Assembly: GCF_037975235.1 (NCBI RefSeq)
Contig: NZ_CP150241.1
Location: forward strand, 4,526,001 to 4,590,000
Length of the DNA stretch: 64,000 bases
From: Paenibacillus sp. FSL R5-0341
GTDB taxonomy: Bacteria > Bacillota > Bacilli > Paenibacillales > Paenibacillaceae
Direction of reading: 5' to 3'
The notes below the pieces were generated by a model. That model saw nothing but the letters and a program-made list of their open reading frames with translations. It had not been told where the DNA came from and did no database searches. The position numbers and the translations under genes were made by a program. Shown piece after piece: positions 1-9,213 of this stretch; position 1 is the first letter of the stretch; each line of letters opens with the position of its first letter.

Positions 1-206
1 ATCACTTTTGCCAAGTAAGCTGTTTTTGCTTCCAGATGAAGACAGATGGCAACCTTCAAACCTTTAAAAGGAAGATCCTGTTCAAACTGGCGACGAATAC
101 GGTTCAATACCGGCATGTGCGCCTCTACCCAATCAATTTTCAAATGACCCTCTGAAGCGAGTCCCATGTCTTTAACAATACTGTTTTGCAATGCAGGTGT
201 AGTCAT
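1..206 (-). CDS. ahcY: Adenosylhomocysteinase, N-terminal part (runs off window)
   Basis: Only the first 68 codons are inside the window. The start is the ATG at 206-204, preceded by a GAGGAGG ribosome site. The protein begins MTTPALQNSI and has the family-typical stretches HLKIDWVEAHMPVL (about residues 21-34) and HLEAKTAYLA (about 57-66), which resemble the Thermotoga-type S-adenosylhomocysteine hydrolases. The enzyme splits S-adenosylhomocysteine into adenosine and homocysteine in the cytoplasm. It follows bshC by about 45 bases on the same strand and may be co-transcribed with it. The NAD-binding and catalytic parts lie outside the window, so the call rests on the N-terminus only. Confidence 0.75.
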   Translation of the reverse strand, partial: MTTPALQNSIVKDMGLASEGHLKIDWVEAHMPVLNRIRRQFEQDLPFKGLKVAICLHLEAKTAYLAKV

Positions 207-250
207 TTCACGTCCTCCTCGTTTATGTGTTTCTTCTATTATAAAGGTTT

Positions 251-1882
251 CTACAGTGCAATAACCTTGTGCTCTCCACGGAATTCGCTTGAAGCCTTAA
301 TCAGTTCATCGATCCACTGGGTGCCATAACGATTCAGGTAAAAGAGTGCATTATGTACTCGTTCCTGCGGTTTGCCCGCCGGGAAAAGAGAGTTTTGAAT
401 GCCGTTCCAATGCCTTAAACTTACATTATGTTTATCTTCAATGGCTTTGTGAGTCTGCTGCTTGAGATACTGCATTTGCTCGTTAATTTTACTCAAGTTA
501 GTATCTCCAATTCGTTCCAACCCAGGATGAATCTCCGTAATTTCATCTAACAAAGGACCATACAGATCCAAAAACGCTTCCTGGACCTTGTCAAATTGTT
601 CATCTACTTGGAACGTCTCCTGCTGAGCTAGCCACTGTTCCTTCTTGTCTTCCATATGATATTGAACATCCTGAAAAGAAAGTCCATATTGTTTCATATG
701 TTTGTGATGAATATCTTCTATGATAGTGAAGGACAACCGCGGTAATAAAATAGGCATTTGCAGTCCGAACTGCTGGAATGCTTCGCGAGTCAAACCCCAA
801 TATGCAATTTCACCTTGACCCAAAATAACAGCGGCTACAGGCAGAACCGAATCCTGCATTAATGGCCGAGTCAATACGTTGTTACTGAAGCGCTCCGGAT
901 GCTCTTCAAGTTCCTGAAGCAAACGCTCCTCTGTGAAAGAAACCAGGCCTTTGCGATCGCTATACAAGCCATCCTTAAGCATCAAAAGCAAACGTGTGCC
1001 TTCATGGATATAGAACAGATTGGCTCCATCCTCAGCCACTTCGGCAGGCATAGCATAACCAGCTTGTTCCACCAACGAAGCTCCTTGTGCATAAGCGTTA
1101 CGCAACACTTCATTTCGTCGGATTAACTGTTCAAACACGGGCCGCTCCAATCTACGCAAGTCCGGATCTGATGCGTCCATTAGTATAAGTCCAGTGCCGG
1201 CAAACAAAGCGGATATCATGCGGGCAAATGCATCACTCAGATTCGAACTGGATTGATGGATCTCAGTAATGCATTTCATCAATCCTGGTTTATGTATCGT
1301 ATCAGGTAACAGACGCTCCACCTGCTCGAGTACACTCATCCACTGCTGCGTATCCACATGAACATTACTCACAGAATCCCTTCCTGCGAATCGTCCCTGC
1401 AACTTGACTTTCTTCATGTCTCCCTGGTGATTAGGCAGGTAGGTATGGTTAACCTCATCCCAGTCATGATCTTCACCAGCGATCCAAAATACTGGAACTA
1501 CCGGGCGTTGAAGTCTTTCTTCGGCTTCACGGGCAGCTGCCACTACGCTAGCGGCTTTGTATATGACGAACAATGGTCCGGTAAACAGACCGCTCTGCTG
1601 TCCTCCTGTAACCACCAATGCGCCTTGTTCTGCAAGACGTGTGATGGACGCATGAACCTCTTCATGGTCGTTCACCCGTTTATTATATATACGTAAATAC
1701 TCTGCCAGGTCACGACGATCAATACGTGTGTTTTCCGATTGGTCCAACCACTCGGCACGCGTCTGAAGTCCTGATTCCCAGCGAATGTCATACTCGTAAA
1801 GGACACGCGCAGCATCTCTTGAACAGATATAATCTTCTGCAAGTCTTGATCCGCTGCGGAGTGCCTCGGTAATACCGTTCAT
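251..1882 (-). CDS. bshC: Bacillithiol biosynthesis cysteine-adding enzyme BshC
   Basis: The 543-residue length matches the family (about 540). BshC adds cysteine to glucosaminyl-malate in the last step of bacillithiol synthesis, in the cytoplasm. Visible family segments are VVTGGQQSGLFTGP (about 90-103), part of the nucleotide-binding-like core, and VPVFWIAGEDHDWDEV (about 129-144). A helical, probably coiled-coil region follows at about 425-500. The start ATG at 1882 has AGGAGG eight bases upstream. It has its own promoter just after the terminator of the peptide transporter operon, so it is transcribed separately. In B. subtilis, bshC (yllA) also lies close to panE (ylbQ); here a transporter operon sits between them. 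Confidence 0.93.
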   Translation of the reverse strand: MNGITEALRSGSRLAEDYICSRDAARVLYEYDIRWESGLQTRAEWLDQSENTRIDRRDLAEYLRIYNKRVNDHEEVHASITRLAEQGALVVTGGQQSGLFTGPLFVIYKAASVVAAAREAEERLQRPVVPVFWIAGEDHDWDEVNHTYLPNHQGDMKKVKLQGRFAGRDSVSNVHVDTQQWMSVLEQVERLLPDTIHKPGLMKCITEIHQSSSNLSDAFARMISALFAGTGLILMDASDPDLRRLERPVFEQLIRRNEVLRNAYAQGASLVEQAGYAMPAEVAEDGANLFYIHEGTRLLLMLKDGLYSDRKGLVSFTEERLLQELEEHPERFSNNVLTRPLMQDSVLPVAAVILGQGEIAYWGLTREAFQQFGLQMPILLPRLSFTIIEDIHHKHMKQYGLSFQDVQYHMEDKKEQWLAQQETFQVDEQFDKVQEAFLDLYGPLLDEITEIHPGLERIGDTNLSKINEQMQYLKQQTHKAIEDKHNVSLRHWNGIQNSLFPAGKPQERVHNALFYLNRYGTQWIDELIKASSEFRGEHKVIAL

Positions 1883-1921
1883 GAGGTCTGCCTCCTATTC
1901 TGCTTCAAAGAGCCTTTCTTG

Positions 1922-1951
1922 ATTGTACCGAATTCAGGGCCGCTTCGTCAA
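1922..1951 (-). promoter_or_regulatory. Probable sigma-A promoter of bshC
   Basis: Read on the minus strand, TTGACG (1951-1946) is followed after 18 bases by TACAAT (1927-1922), about 40 bases upstream of the bshC start. It lies just downstream of the transporter terminator, so bshC appears to have independent transcription. Confidence 0.65.
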
Positions 1952-1957
1952 AAGAAA

Positions 1958-1997
1958 GTCATTAAAAAACGAAAAAAACCGCCGAACGAGTCGGCGG
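1958..1997 (-). terminator. Intrinsic terminator of the peptide transporter operon
   Basis: On the minus strand a perfect 7-bp stem, CCGCCGA / TCGGCGG (1979-1985 with 1991-1997), has a 5-base loop and is followed by two T-runs. It lies about 45 bases past the stop of the fused ATPase gene. Confidence 0.9.
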
Positions 1998-2039
1998 CAC
2001 ATAATACATCAATAATAGCATATCACTTTAATATTTCTA

Positions 2040-3809
2040 TTATACGTAAGGCTCTGCAACCCAGTGACCTTTGGAAACCTCAATCAATTGAGCATTTTCC
2101 AGGTTGTACGGGTCATTTGCAGGACCGCCAGATCCATTTTGAATCGGGCTCATATGCTCTTCCGGCAGCAAGATGCGACGTTTGTTCGCTTCCACTTCCG
2201 GATCAGGCACAGGGATCGCGGAGAGCAATGTTTTGGTATAAGGGTGGACAGGGTTCGCATACAGTTCTTCACTTTCTGCGAGTTCAACCACTTTACCCAT
2301 GTACATTACAGCTACACGGTCACTGATATGTTTAACCATGGACAAGTCATGCGCAATAAAGAGGTATGTCAAGCCGAGACGTTGCTGAAGTTCTTCAAGC
2401 AATTTAACGACCTGAGCCTGAATGGATACATCCAGTGCAGACAATGGCTCATCACAGATGATGAATTTAGGGTCTACAGCAAGTGCACGCGCAATCCCGA
2501 TCCGTTGTCTTTGACCACCAGAGAATTCATGTGGATAACGAAGTGCATGACTTGGATTCAAACCTACCAGATCAAGCAACTCTTCCACTCGTCTCTTACG
2601 CTCTTTAGAGCTAGAAGCCAGACCATGAATATCAAGGGACTCTCCGATAATATCCATAACGTTGAAACGCGGATTAAGGGATGCATACGGATCTTGGAAG
2701 ATCATCTGCATATCTTTACGCATTTCTTTCATTTTACGCGGGGACAACTTGTAGATATCCGTTCCGTTAAAGTTAACACTTCCGCCAGTTGGCTCATAAA
2801 GACGCAAAATGGTACGACCTGTTGTGGATTTACCACAGCCTGACTCACCTACAACGCCAAGTGTTTCTCCTTCAAAGATATCAAAGCTTACGTCATTAAC
2901 CGCTTTAAGAATGTTACCTTTACCCAGATTAAAGTACTGTTTCAAGTTTTTCACTTGTACCAGAGGCTTGTTGCTGCCTTTGATAATACCAGCCGGTGTT
3001 GGTTTTTCCTTTTTGGGCTCGTCCAGACGAGGCAAAGCATTCAGCAATTTAATCGTATATGGATGTTGAGGGTTACTAAAGATTTCAGCAGTTGTTCCTG
3101 TTTCAACAACTTCGCCTTCTTTCATAACAACAACTCGGTCACACATACCCGCTACTACACCAAGGTCATGCGTAATCAGCATGATCGATGTTCCAAGCTT
3201 TTGCTGCATGTCTTTCATTACATCCAGGATTTGAGCCTGGATTGTAACGTCAAGTGCAGTTGTCGGCTCATCCGCAATCAGAAGGGATGGACGACATGCA
3301 AGCGCAATCGCGATCATGGCACGCTGACGCATACCACCAGAGAATTGGTGTGGATAATGATTCATGCGAATAGCTGCATTTTTGATACCTACAAGTTCCA
3401 GCATTTCCAAAGCAGCTTTATCCGCCGCTTGTTTGGACATGTTCTGATGCTTGCGCAATACTTCGGTAATTTGTTTACCAATTTTAATGGTAGGATTCAA
3501 AGAAGTCATTGGATCTTGGAAGATCATACCGATATCTTTACCACGAATCGCTTCCATTTGTTTGTCTGTCTTATTCAGCAGGTCTTGCCCGTGAAAAGTA
3601 ATTTCTCCGCTTTTGACCTTCGAAGGCGGGGAGGGAATCAATTTCATGATGGTTTGGGCGGTAACACTCTTACCACTACCGGATTCACCTACGATCCCCA
3701 GCGTCTCTCCTTTGCCAATTTCAAAACTCACATTTTTAACGGCATCAAATTCACCAGAGCGCGTTGAGAATGACACGCTCAAGTCCTTGACTGTTAAAAT
3801 CGGCTCCAT
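2040..3809 (-). CDS. Fused dual-domain oligopeptide/dipeptide ABC transporter ATPase (DppD-DppF type)
   Basis: A 589-residue protein with two complete ABC ATPase domains. Domain 1 has Walker A GESGSGKS (41-48), signature FSGGM (156-160) and Walker B ending in ADEP (about 179-182). Domain 2 has Walker A GESGCGKS (321-328), signature FSGGQ (429-433) and ICDEP (451-455). Each domain is followed by the HPYT element typical of peptide-importer ATPases. In most peptide importers these are two proteins (OppD and OppF); fused versions such as GsiA and YejF are known in other bacteria. It is the last gene of a four-gene operon and would energise the two permeases encoded upstream. The substrate cannot be told from sequence. 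Confidence 0.93.
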   Translation of the reverse strand: MEPILTVKDLSVSFSTRSGEFDAVKNVSFEIGKGETLGIVGESGSGKSVTAQTIMKLIPSPPSKVKSGEITFHGQDLLNKTDKQMEAIRGKDIGMIFQDPMTSLNPTIKIGKQITEVLRKHQNMSKQAADKAALEMLELVGIKNAAIRMNHYPHQFSGGMRQRAMIAIALACRPSLLIADEPTTALDVTIQAQILDVMKDMQQKLGTSIMLITHDLGVVAGMCDRVVVMKEGEVVETGTTAEIFSNPQHPYTIKLLNALPRLDEPKKEKPTPAGIIKGSNKPLVQVKNLKQYFNLGKGNILKAVNDVSFDIFEGETLGVVGESGCGKSTTGRTILRLYEPTGGSVNFNGTDIYKLSPRKMKEMRKDMQMIFQDPYASLNPRFNVMDIIGESLDIHGLASSSKERKRRVEELLDLVGLNPSHALRYPHEFSGGQRQRIGIARALAVDPKFIICDEPLSALDVSIQAQVVKLLEELQQRLGLTYLFIAHDLSMVKHISDRVAVMYMGKVVELAESEELYANPVHPYTKTLLSAIPVPDPEVEANKRRILLPEEHMSPIQNGSGGPANDPYNLENAQLIEVSKGHWVAEPYV

Positions 3810-3826
3810 AATCCCACCTCCTATTT

Positions 3827-4753
3827 CTATTTACGTAATTTCGGATCGAGCGCGTCGCGCAAACCGTCACCGAGCAAGTTAAATGCAAGCATAGTCAGAA
3901 CCATCAGACCTGCCGGGAACCACATCCGCCAAGGATACAGCGTCCAGCCTGTGAGTGCGTCATTGATCATGGATCCCAGGGATGATCTCGGTGCAGATAC
4001 ACCAAGTCCGAGGAAGCTCAGAAACGCCTCAGCAAAGATCGCGTTAGGAATGGACAATGTCAAAGTTACGATAATCGGACCAACTGCATTTGGCAACAAG
4101 TGACGGAACAATTGACGTCCTGTACTTGCACCCATGGAGCGAGCCGCGAGAATGAAGTCTCTGTTTTTGAGTTGCATAATCTCACCACGTACAATCCACG
4201 ACATACTGATCCAGCCTGTAATGGTGAGGGCAATGATGATGGTTGTCAGACTTGGTTCCAATACAACCAGCAACAAGATAACAACGAGCATGTAAGGCAG
4301 GGAATACAGGATTTCGGAGAACTTGTTCATGATACCATCAACACGTCCGCCATAGTAACCCATAATTGCACCATAGATTACACCAATAACAAGGTCAATC
4401 AGAGCTGCTGCCAAACCTACAGTAAGGGATACACGAGCACCAACCCATGTTCTTACCCATACATCACGACCAAGTTCATCTGTACCGAACCAATGCTCGG
4501 CACTAGGCGCTGCGTTGGCATTCATCAAATCATTTGAATAATAATTATAACTTGTGAACAAAGAAGTTGGACCAATCAAAGAGAAAATCACGACAAGAAC
4601 CAATACACCCAGACTTATCATAGCAGCCTTATTGGTTGCAAGTCTGTACATGGCATCTTTAAAAAGGGATACACTTTCTTGCGGTTTAACCGCTGCCTGA
4701 CTAGTCAGGTTAGTGTTCGCCGTTTCATTCTTTTTATTATTCGTGCCAGACAA
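3827..4753 (-). CDS. Peptide ABC transporter permease, OppC/DppC type
   Basis: A 308-residue membrane protein of the binding-protein-dependent transport permease family. A hydrophilic N-terminus of about 35 residues is followed by a first membrane segment (about 40-62), an OppC-type periplasm-facing region with HWFGTDELGRDVW (about 87-99), and then several further membrane segments. The coupling-loop motif EAFLSFLGLGV is near residue 242. The start is a TTG at 4753 with AAGGGGG upstream, two bases after the oppB stop, which indicates translational coupling. It pairs with the adjacent OppB-type permease to form the membrane channel. Confidence 0.93.
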   Translation of the reverse strand: MSGTNNKKNETANTNLTSQAAVKPQESVSLFKDAMYRLATNKAAMISLGVLVLVVIFSLIGPTSLFTSYNYYSNDLMNANAAPSAEHWFGTDELGRDVWVRTWVGARVSLTVGLAAALIDLVIGVIYGAIMGYYGGRVDGIMNKFSEILYSLPYMLVVILLLVVLEPSLTTIIIALTITGWISMSWIVRGEIMQLKNRDFILAARSMGASTGRQLFRHLLPNAVGPIIVTLTLSIPNAIFAEAFLSFLGLGVSAPRSSLGSMINDALTGWTLYPWRMWFPAGLMVLTMLAFNLLGDGLRDALDPKLRK

Positions 4754-4755
4754 CG

Positions 4756-5688
4756 TTATGCCCCCTTCCGGCTTTCCAGCTTAATTCTAGGATCGATCAG
4801 CACGTAAGCAATATCTGTTAGGAAACGTGCCAACATGAGGAGAATACCATAGAAAATCGTGATTCCCATAATCATGGTGTAATCTCGGTTTGTGATACTT
4901 TCTACGAATACTTTACCAATTCCCCCGATGTTAAAGATCTGTTCAATTACAACGGAACCTGTGATGATATTCGCTGTCATTGGACCAACATAAGTTACTA
5001 CCGGTAGAATACCGTTTCTTACAACGTGTTTAAACATAATCGCTGGCCATTTCAAACCTTTGGCTTTAGCTGTTTTGATATAATCTGCATGTAAAACTTC
5101 CAACATGCTGGAACGCGTCAAACGTGCGATAAAGGCAATTGGTGATGCAGACAATGCTGCAACTGGGAGTACATAGTCAAGCGGTCCGTCGAAGCCCATA
5201 ACGTTGAACCATCCCAATTTGAAGGCAAATAGATACTGTAGTAATGATGCGAGCAAGAAGCTCGGAACAGCAATACCTATGACAGCTATGACCATTGTGA
5301 CATCATCAATCAATTTGCGGTGATAAACAGCTGCCAGAAGACCCAGCAACACACCAACAATAATGGAGATAATGATCGCAAAGATTCCAAGCTTCAGTGA
5401 AGCGGTGAATGTCTCAGCAATCATACTGGATACATCGCGATTCAAATATTTCATTGAAACCCCGAAATCCCCTTTGACAATTCCACCCATATACTTCAGG
5501 TATTGTTCATACATCGGCTTGTCCAGTCCATACTTGGTTTCCAAGAGTGCACGGATCTCAGGTGATACTTTTTTCTCGGATGTAAAAGGGTCACCAGGAA
5601 TGGCCTTCATCAGGAAGAAAGTCATCGATGCGAGTATGAAAAGCGATAGCAGCATAAATAGTAGTTTTTTCAAAACGTACTTAACCAA
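4756..5688 (-). CDS. Peptide ABC transporter permease, OppB/DppB type
   Basis: The frame stays open upstream to 5838, but the family N-terminus (VKYVLKKLLFMLLSL) and a GGAGGT ribosome site point to the TTG at 5688-5686, giving 310 residues, the usual length. The N-terminal membrane segment, the MKAIPGDPF motif near residue 28, five further membrane segments and the C-terminal IDPRIKL are typical of OppB/DppB. The upstream 50 codons of open frame contain the terminator hairpin described separately and are unlikely to be translated. Together with the OppC-type protein it forms the translocation pore. Confidence 0.9.
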   Translation of the reverse strand: MVKYVLKKLLFMLLSLFILASMTFFLMKAIPGDPFTSEKKVSPEIRALLETKYGLDKPMYEQYLKYMGGIVKGDFGVSMKYLNRDVSSMIAETFTASLKLGIFAIIISIIVGVLLGLLAAVYHRKLIDDVTMVIAVIGIAVPSFLLASLLQYLFAFKLGWFNVMGFDGPLDYVLPVAALSASPIAFIARLTRSSMLEVLHADYIKTAKAKGLKWPAIMFKHVVRNGILPVVTYVGPMTANIITGSVVIEQIFNIGGIGKVFVESITNRDYTMIMGITIFYGILLMLARFLTDIAYVLIDPRIKLESRKGA

Positions 5689-5807
5689 CCCTTGCACACC
5701 TCCACAAACAATATTTTGTATACAAATCGATTGTAGAATTAGACAGAAATAAAGTCCAATCCATTTATCGGAAATTTCAAGAATTATAAGGAAAATCGGT
5801 GCACATA

Positions 5808-5850
5808 CAAAAAAATCGGGATATATATGGAATTCCACATATATATCCCG
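5808..5850 (-). terminator. Hairpin terminator/attenuator between binding protein and permease genes
   Basis: On the minus strand a perfect 13-bp stem (5838-5850 with 5817-5829) closes an 8-base loop and is followed by a run of seven T. It lies 29 bases past the stop of the binding-protein gene and about 120 bases before the oppB-type start. The position suggests partial termination, so that binding protein is made in excess over permease; that role is inferred. Confidence 0.85.
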
Positions 5851-5878
5851 AAGTAATCATATTAGACTTCAGAACAAC

Positions 5879-7576
5879 TTATTTCTCTTCCAGATATGCA
5901 CGAGTGAAGTCAATAGCTCCACTGAAATCAAGTTGTACGCCTTTCAGATAAGGCTTAGTCAAAGATACGTTAGTGTAGTAATAGATTGGCATAACGCCCA
6001 TTTCATCTTGAATCAGGATTTTCTCAGCGTCAGCAAATGCAGCCATACGTGCAGCTGGATCAGCAGATTTTACAGTGTCTTTAACATCTTTGTCATACTG
6101 TTCGTTGCTGAATTTGGAATCATTGTTTGTGTTTCCAGTAGTCCACATTTCCAAGAAGTTGTATGGATCGTTGTAGTCAGCAGACCAACCTGCACGAGCT
6201 ACTTGGAAGTTTTGGTTTTGACGGTTCTCAAGGAATACGCCCCACTCTTGGTTTTCTGTTTTCACATCAACACCAAGATTTTGTTTCCACATGTCAGCAA
6301 TCGCTAAAGCAATTTTCGCGTGACCATCACTTGTGTTGTAGATCAAAGTAACAGCTGGCAATGTTGTGTAACCTTCTTCTTTCATACCTTCAGCAAGCAA
6401 TGCTTTAGCTTCGTCCACATTTTCAGTGAAGTAATCGTCTTTGTGCTCATCACGGAATTCGCCGTTTTCACCACGGATACCTGGAGGTACAAAGCCGAAT
6501 GCTGGAATTTGTCCACCTTGTGTTACTTTGTCAACGATCAACTGACGTTGAATGGACATTGCAAATGCTTTACGGATTTTAACGTTGTTAAATGGTGCTT
6601 CGTTTACGTTGAACTGGTAGTAGTAAGTACTTGCAATACCAGTAGCTTTGAACTCGTCCGGCAATTCCGCTTTTACAGAAGGAATTTGGTCGGAAGGAAT
6701 TTCACCGTTAGGTGCACCAGTGTAGTCCAATTGTCCTGATTTGTAAGCTTGCAGTTCAGAAGCACTGCTGTTAGTCAGGGACATATCGATTTGAGCCAAC
6801 TTGATGTCGGCAGCTGCATGGTAACCATCGTTTTTCTTCACAACAATTTTTTGACCTTTAGCGTATTGATCCATTACGAATGGTCCGTTAACGATCATGT
6901 TTTTGTAGTCTGTGAAGAATTTATCATTTGTGTCAGCAGATGCATGTACTGGATAGTACGTGTAGAATGCTGTCAGACCCAAGAAGTATGGTGTTGGGTT
7001 TTCCAACGTTACTTCCAGTGTGTTTGCATCAGTAGCTTTAACGCCTACTTGTGAGAAATCTGTGATTTTAGTACCAGTGTATGTTTCGTCTTTGCTGAGG
7101 TTGTAACCTTCAGCGCCTTTGATGTAGTACAATTGGTATGCATATGGAGAAGCTGTTTCCGGTTTCAAAGCACGTTCCCAAGAACGAACAAAGTCTTCGG
7201 CAGTGATTGCATCACCATTGCTCCATTTAGCTTCCGGGTTCAGGTTGAAAACATATTTCAAACCATCTTCGGAGATTGTCCAGTCTGTAGCTACGCCTGG
7301 TTGTTCTTTACCATCAGCATCGATGCGTACAAGACCTTCATACAAGAATTTCAGAACTGTGTTGGTTTGGCTGTCTTTTGCTTGAGCCGGGTCCAACGTA
7401 GGAGGTTCAGCTGACAGGTTGATTTTCAGGATTTGATCTTTAGCAAGACCATTTCCTTCGTTTGCAGAACCAGTATCGGTGTTACCTGTGCCTTCGTTTT
7501 TCGATCCGCACGCTGCAAGTACGGTACCGAACGCCAAAATCAGCGTCAAAAGGACTAATAGACTTTTCCTTTTCAT
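5879..7576 (-). CDS. Oligopeptide ABC transporter substrate-binding lipoprotein (OppA/DppE type)
   Basis: A 565-residue family 5 extracellular solute-binding protein. The signal peptide ends in a lipobox LAAC with the lipidated Cys at residue 23, followed by a G/S/T/N-rich linker. Recognisable family stretches are LDPAQAKDSQTNTVL (near 62), LKYVFNLNPEAKWSNGDAIT, and near the C-terminus WSADYNDPYNFLEMW. It is the first gene of the operon. The start ATG has AGGGGGA upstream. It would capture peptides at the outer membrane face and deliver them to the two permeases. The peptide-size class (Dpp or Opp) is not certain. Confidence 0.93.
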   Translation of the reverse strand: MKRKSLLVLLTLILAFGTVLAACGSKNEGTGNTDTGSANEGNGLAKDQILKINLSAEPPTLDPAQAKDSQTNTVLKFLYEGLVRIDADGKEQPGVATDWTISEDGLKYVFNLNPEAKWSNGDAITAEDFVRSWERALKPETASPYAYQLYYIKGAEGYNLSKDETYTGTKITDFSQVGVKATDANTLEVTLENPTPYFLGLTAFYTYYPVHASADTNDKFFTDYKNMIVNGPFVMDQYAKGQKIVVKKNDGYHAAADIKLAQIDMSLTNSSASELQAYKSGQLDYTGAPNGEIPSDQIPSVKAELPDEFKATGIASTYYYQFNVNEAPFNNVKIRKAFAMSIQRQLIVDKVTQGGQIPAFGFVPPGIRGENGEFRDEHKDDYFTENVDEAKALLAEGMKEEGYTTLPAVTLIYNTSDGHAKIALAIADMWKQNLGVDVKTENQEWGVFLENRQNQNFQVARAGWSADYNDPYNFLEMWTTGNTNNDSKFSNEQYDKDVKDTVKSADPAARMAAFADAEKILIQDEMGVMPIYYYTNVSLTKPYLKGVQLDFSGAIDFTRAYLEEK

Positions 7577-7636
7577 CTAACACGTTCCCCCTAAATTGAT
7601 ATGGTTTATATGTTTATAGATTATACAACCACCGGT

Positions 7637-7671
7637 CAAAAAAATCTACATTACTTTTTCAGAAAGTAATG
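7637..7671 (-). terminator. Terminator after the panE-DUF3397 genes
   Basis: A perfect 9-bp stem CATTACTTT / AAAGTAATG (7649-7657 with 7663-7671), loop of five, is followed by a seven-T run on the minus strand. There is also a T-run on the plus side. It ends the panE-DUF3397 transcript just upstream of the binding-protein gene. Confidence 0.65.
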
Positions 7672-7729
7672 TTTTTTTCAGTTTTCGACAAAATCGACAC
7701 ATTTTTTAGCCCTTTTGCGTTATGTATCC

Positions 7730-8104
7730 TCACATCTGTTGCATGAAGTATCTAAATAATCCAAATAAAGTAAACAAAACATACCCGAAACTCATGATGA
7801 CGAAAGCCATGCGCCATACGGCCCGGAACATTCTACCCCTATCGACCTTCCCTTTTAGTCGATTTTGCGCACCCCCAATGAATCCAAGTGCTACTAGTAT
7901 GAGTATTAATGTCAGATAAAAACCAAAATTCGAGTCAAATGTTAAGTTGAATAACGCTGAAACTGAAAATACGAGAAAAAAAGTGGTTACATCCATTGCC
8001 ATTCGCAATGCTGAGCGTTTGTCTTTTTTCCAAATGTACATTCCCCAATACACAAGAAAGAACGGAAAAAAAGGTAGTATGCTCAATACAATAAAAAGTG
8101 CCAT
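7730..8104 (-). CDS. DUF3397 family membrane protein
   Basis: A 124-residue very hydrophobic protein with about four membrane segments (roughly 3-24, 38-55, 60-80, 98-118) and a short basic cytoplasmic loop with RLKGKVDRGR. Size, topology and position between panE and the bshC region fit DUF3397, a family of unknown function in Bacillales. Its ATG overlaps the panE stop by one base (TAATG), indicating translational coupling with panE. Nothing in the sequence gives a biochemical role. Confidence 0.7.
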   Translation of the reverse strand: MALFIVLSILPFFPFFLVYWGMYIWKKDKRSALRMAMDVTTFFLVFSVSALFNLTFDSNFGFYLTLILILVALGFIGGAQNRLKGKVDRGRMFRAVWRMAFVIMSFGYVLFTLFGLFRYFMQQM

Positions 8105-9063
8105 TAACTCACTCCTTCCGGTTGCATTCCTTCAATCAGATGAAGCAGTATTTCATGTGTAGGTGCAGTAAGGCCTGACTTTTGTGCCATCCTTACAATA
8201 TGTCCGTTGATTGATCCGACTTCTGTACCACGTCCTTGAAGAACATCTGCAAGCATGGAGGAAGTATTCGTGGCTGTGGAACGACAGACATCGATCAGTT
8301 GCTCCCACATATCCTGATCTAGCCTTATTCCACTGGTTGAGTAGATTACCAATGTTTCATCATATAACTGGCGCATAAGCTTCTTGCGATCTTCCTTAGT
8401 GATCAATTCACCATTGGGAATTCGCCATAATGCCGTAAGCGGGTTAATGACCGCGTTGATCAACAGTTTTCTGTATATCAGCTTATCGATTTCATTCGAC
8501 ACTGTACAGTCAAATCCTGCCTGCTGCAGAAGTTTCGATAGAGTAAATGTGCTCTTCTCCTCTATTGAGGAAGGTGCTTCTATATGTATGTTACGCCTCC
8601 CCAGTCTGGTTTCACCTGCACCCGCACGAGTGACCTCACACTGGGCACGCTTCGCACCCTCTGTTGTAATCACGCTACATAGCAGTGAATGTGGCAAAGC
8701 AGCTTGTAATTTTTCCAGATGGCCCATCCCATTTTGAAAACACGCGATGTTCAGCACATGATCCTTCAATGGACTAATCTCATGAATGAAATCGTCAATG
8801 CTTGTCTGCTTAACCATGAGCAGCAACCATTCTCCAGGAGTGTGCTCCCACGTGTCCGACAGCTCGTTGATCGGTTTTGCCTGTATCTGATCCGGTAGAA
8901 TATGTATCTTCCCGTCTCGCTCCACGATCGTTACTCCATCACGGCTTAGTAGCTCTGCATGAGCGGGTGTTCTGGTCCAAAATCGAACCTGGTTACCTGC
9001 CGCCAGCAGTTTTCCGCCATATAATAGACCCAGTGACCCTGCTCCTACGATGTCAATAATCAT
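8104..9063 (-). CDS. panE: 2-Dehydropantoate 2-reductase (PanE/ApbA family)
   Basis: A 319-residue NADPH-dependent reductase that makes pantoate for pantothenate and coenzyme A. The N-terminal Rossmann motif is GAGSLG at residues 7-12. The C-terminal helical domain has the family stretch KLIYRKLLINAVINPLTAL, with a conserved lysine, near 190. A GTG three codons upstream (9072) is nearly on top of the GGAGAGG ribosome site, so the ATG at 9063 is preferred. Next to the RsfA-type gene and coupled to the DUF3397 gene, it matches the B. subtilis ylbO-ylbQ-yllA neighbourhood. It could be a paralogue with another 2-keto acid substrate. Confidence 0.88.
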   Translation of the reverse strand: MIIDIVGAGSLGLLYGGKLLAAGNQVRFWTRTPAHAELLSRDGVTIVERDGKIHILPDQIQAKPINELSDTWEHTPGEWLLLMVKQTSIDDFIHEISPLKDHVLNIACFQNGMGHLEKLQAALPHSLLCSVITTEGAKRAQCEVTRAGAGETRLGRRNIHIEAPSSIEEKSTFTLSKLLQQAGFDCTVSNEIDKLIYRKLLINAVINPLTALWRIPNGELITKEDRKKLMRQLYDETLVIYSTSGIRLDQDMWEQLIDVCRSTATNTSSMLADVLQGRGTEVGSINGHIVRMAQKSGLTAPTHEILLHLIEGMQPEGVS

Positions 9064-9130
9064 ATGATGCACCCCTCTCCGCTTCAGTAGGTAATCTTCT
9101 CTTATCTATAATAGAGCAAAAACACCAAAC

Positions 9131-9178
9131 TAAAAACCCGTCATACCTGCCGTTATGTAACGGAGGTGTGGCGGGTTT
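9131..9178 (-). terminator. Terminator of the RsfA-type gene
   Basis: Outer stem AAACCCG / CGGGTTT (9134-9140 with 9172-9178) encloses a second stem around CCGTTA / TAACGG. On the minus strand it is followed by a short T-run. Confidence 0.6.
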
Positions 9179-9213
9179 ATATCTGACATTCGCAAATCAA
9201 AGGCCTGTTCTTG

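Noticed and set aside
2955..3767. 270-codon plus-strand frame inside the fused ATPase gene
   Set aside because: Shadow of the conserved ABC domain; no start signal or recognisable fold.
5689..5838. Upstream extension of the OppB-type permease by 50 codons
   Set aside because: It would translate through the terminator hairpin and is unlike the family; a TTG with GGAGGT gives the normal N-terminus.
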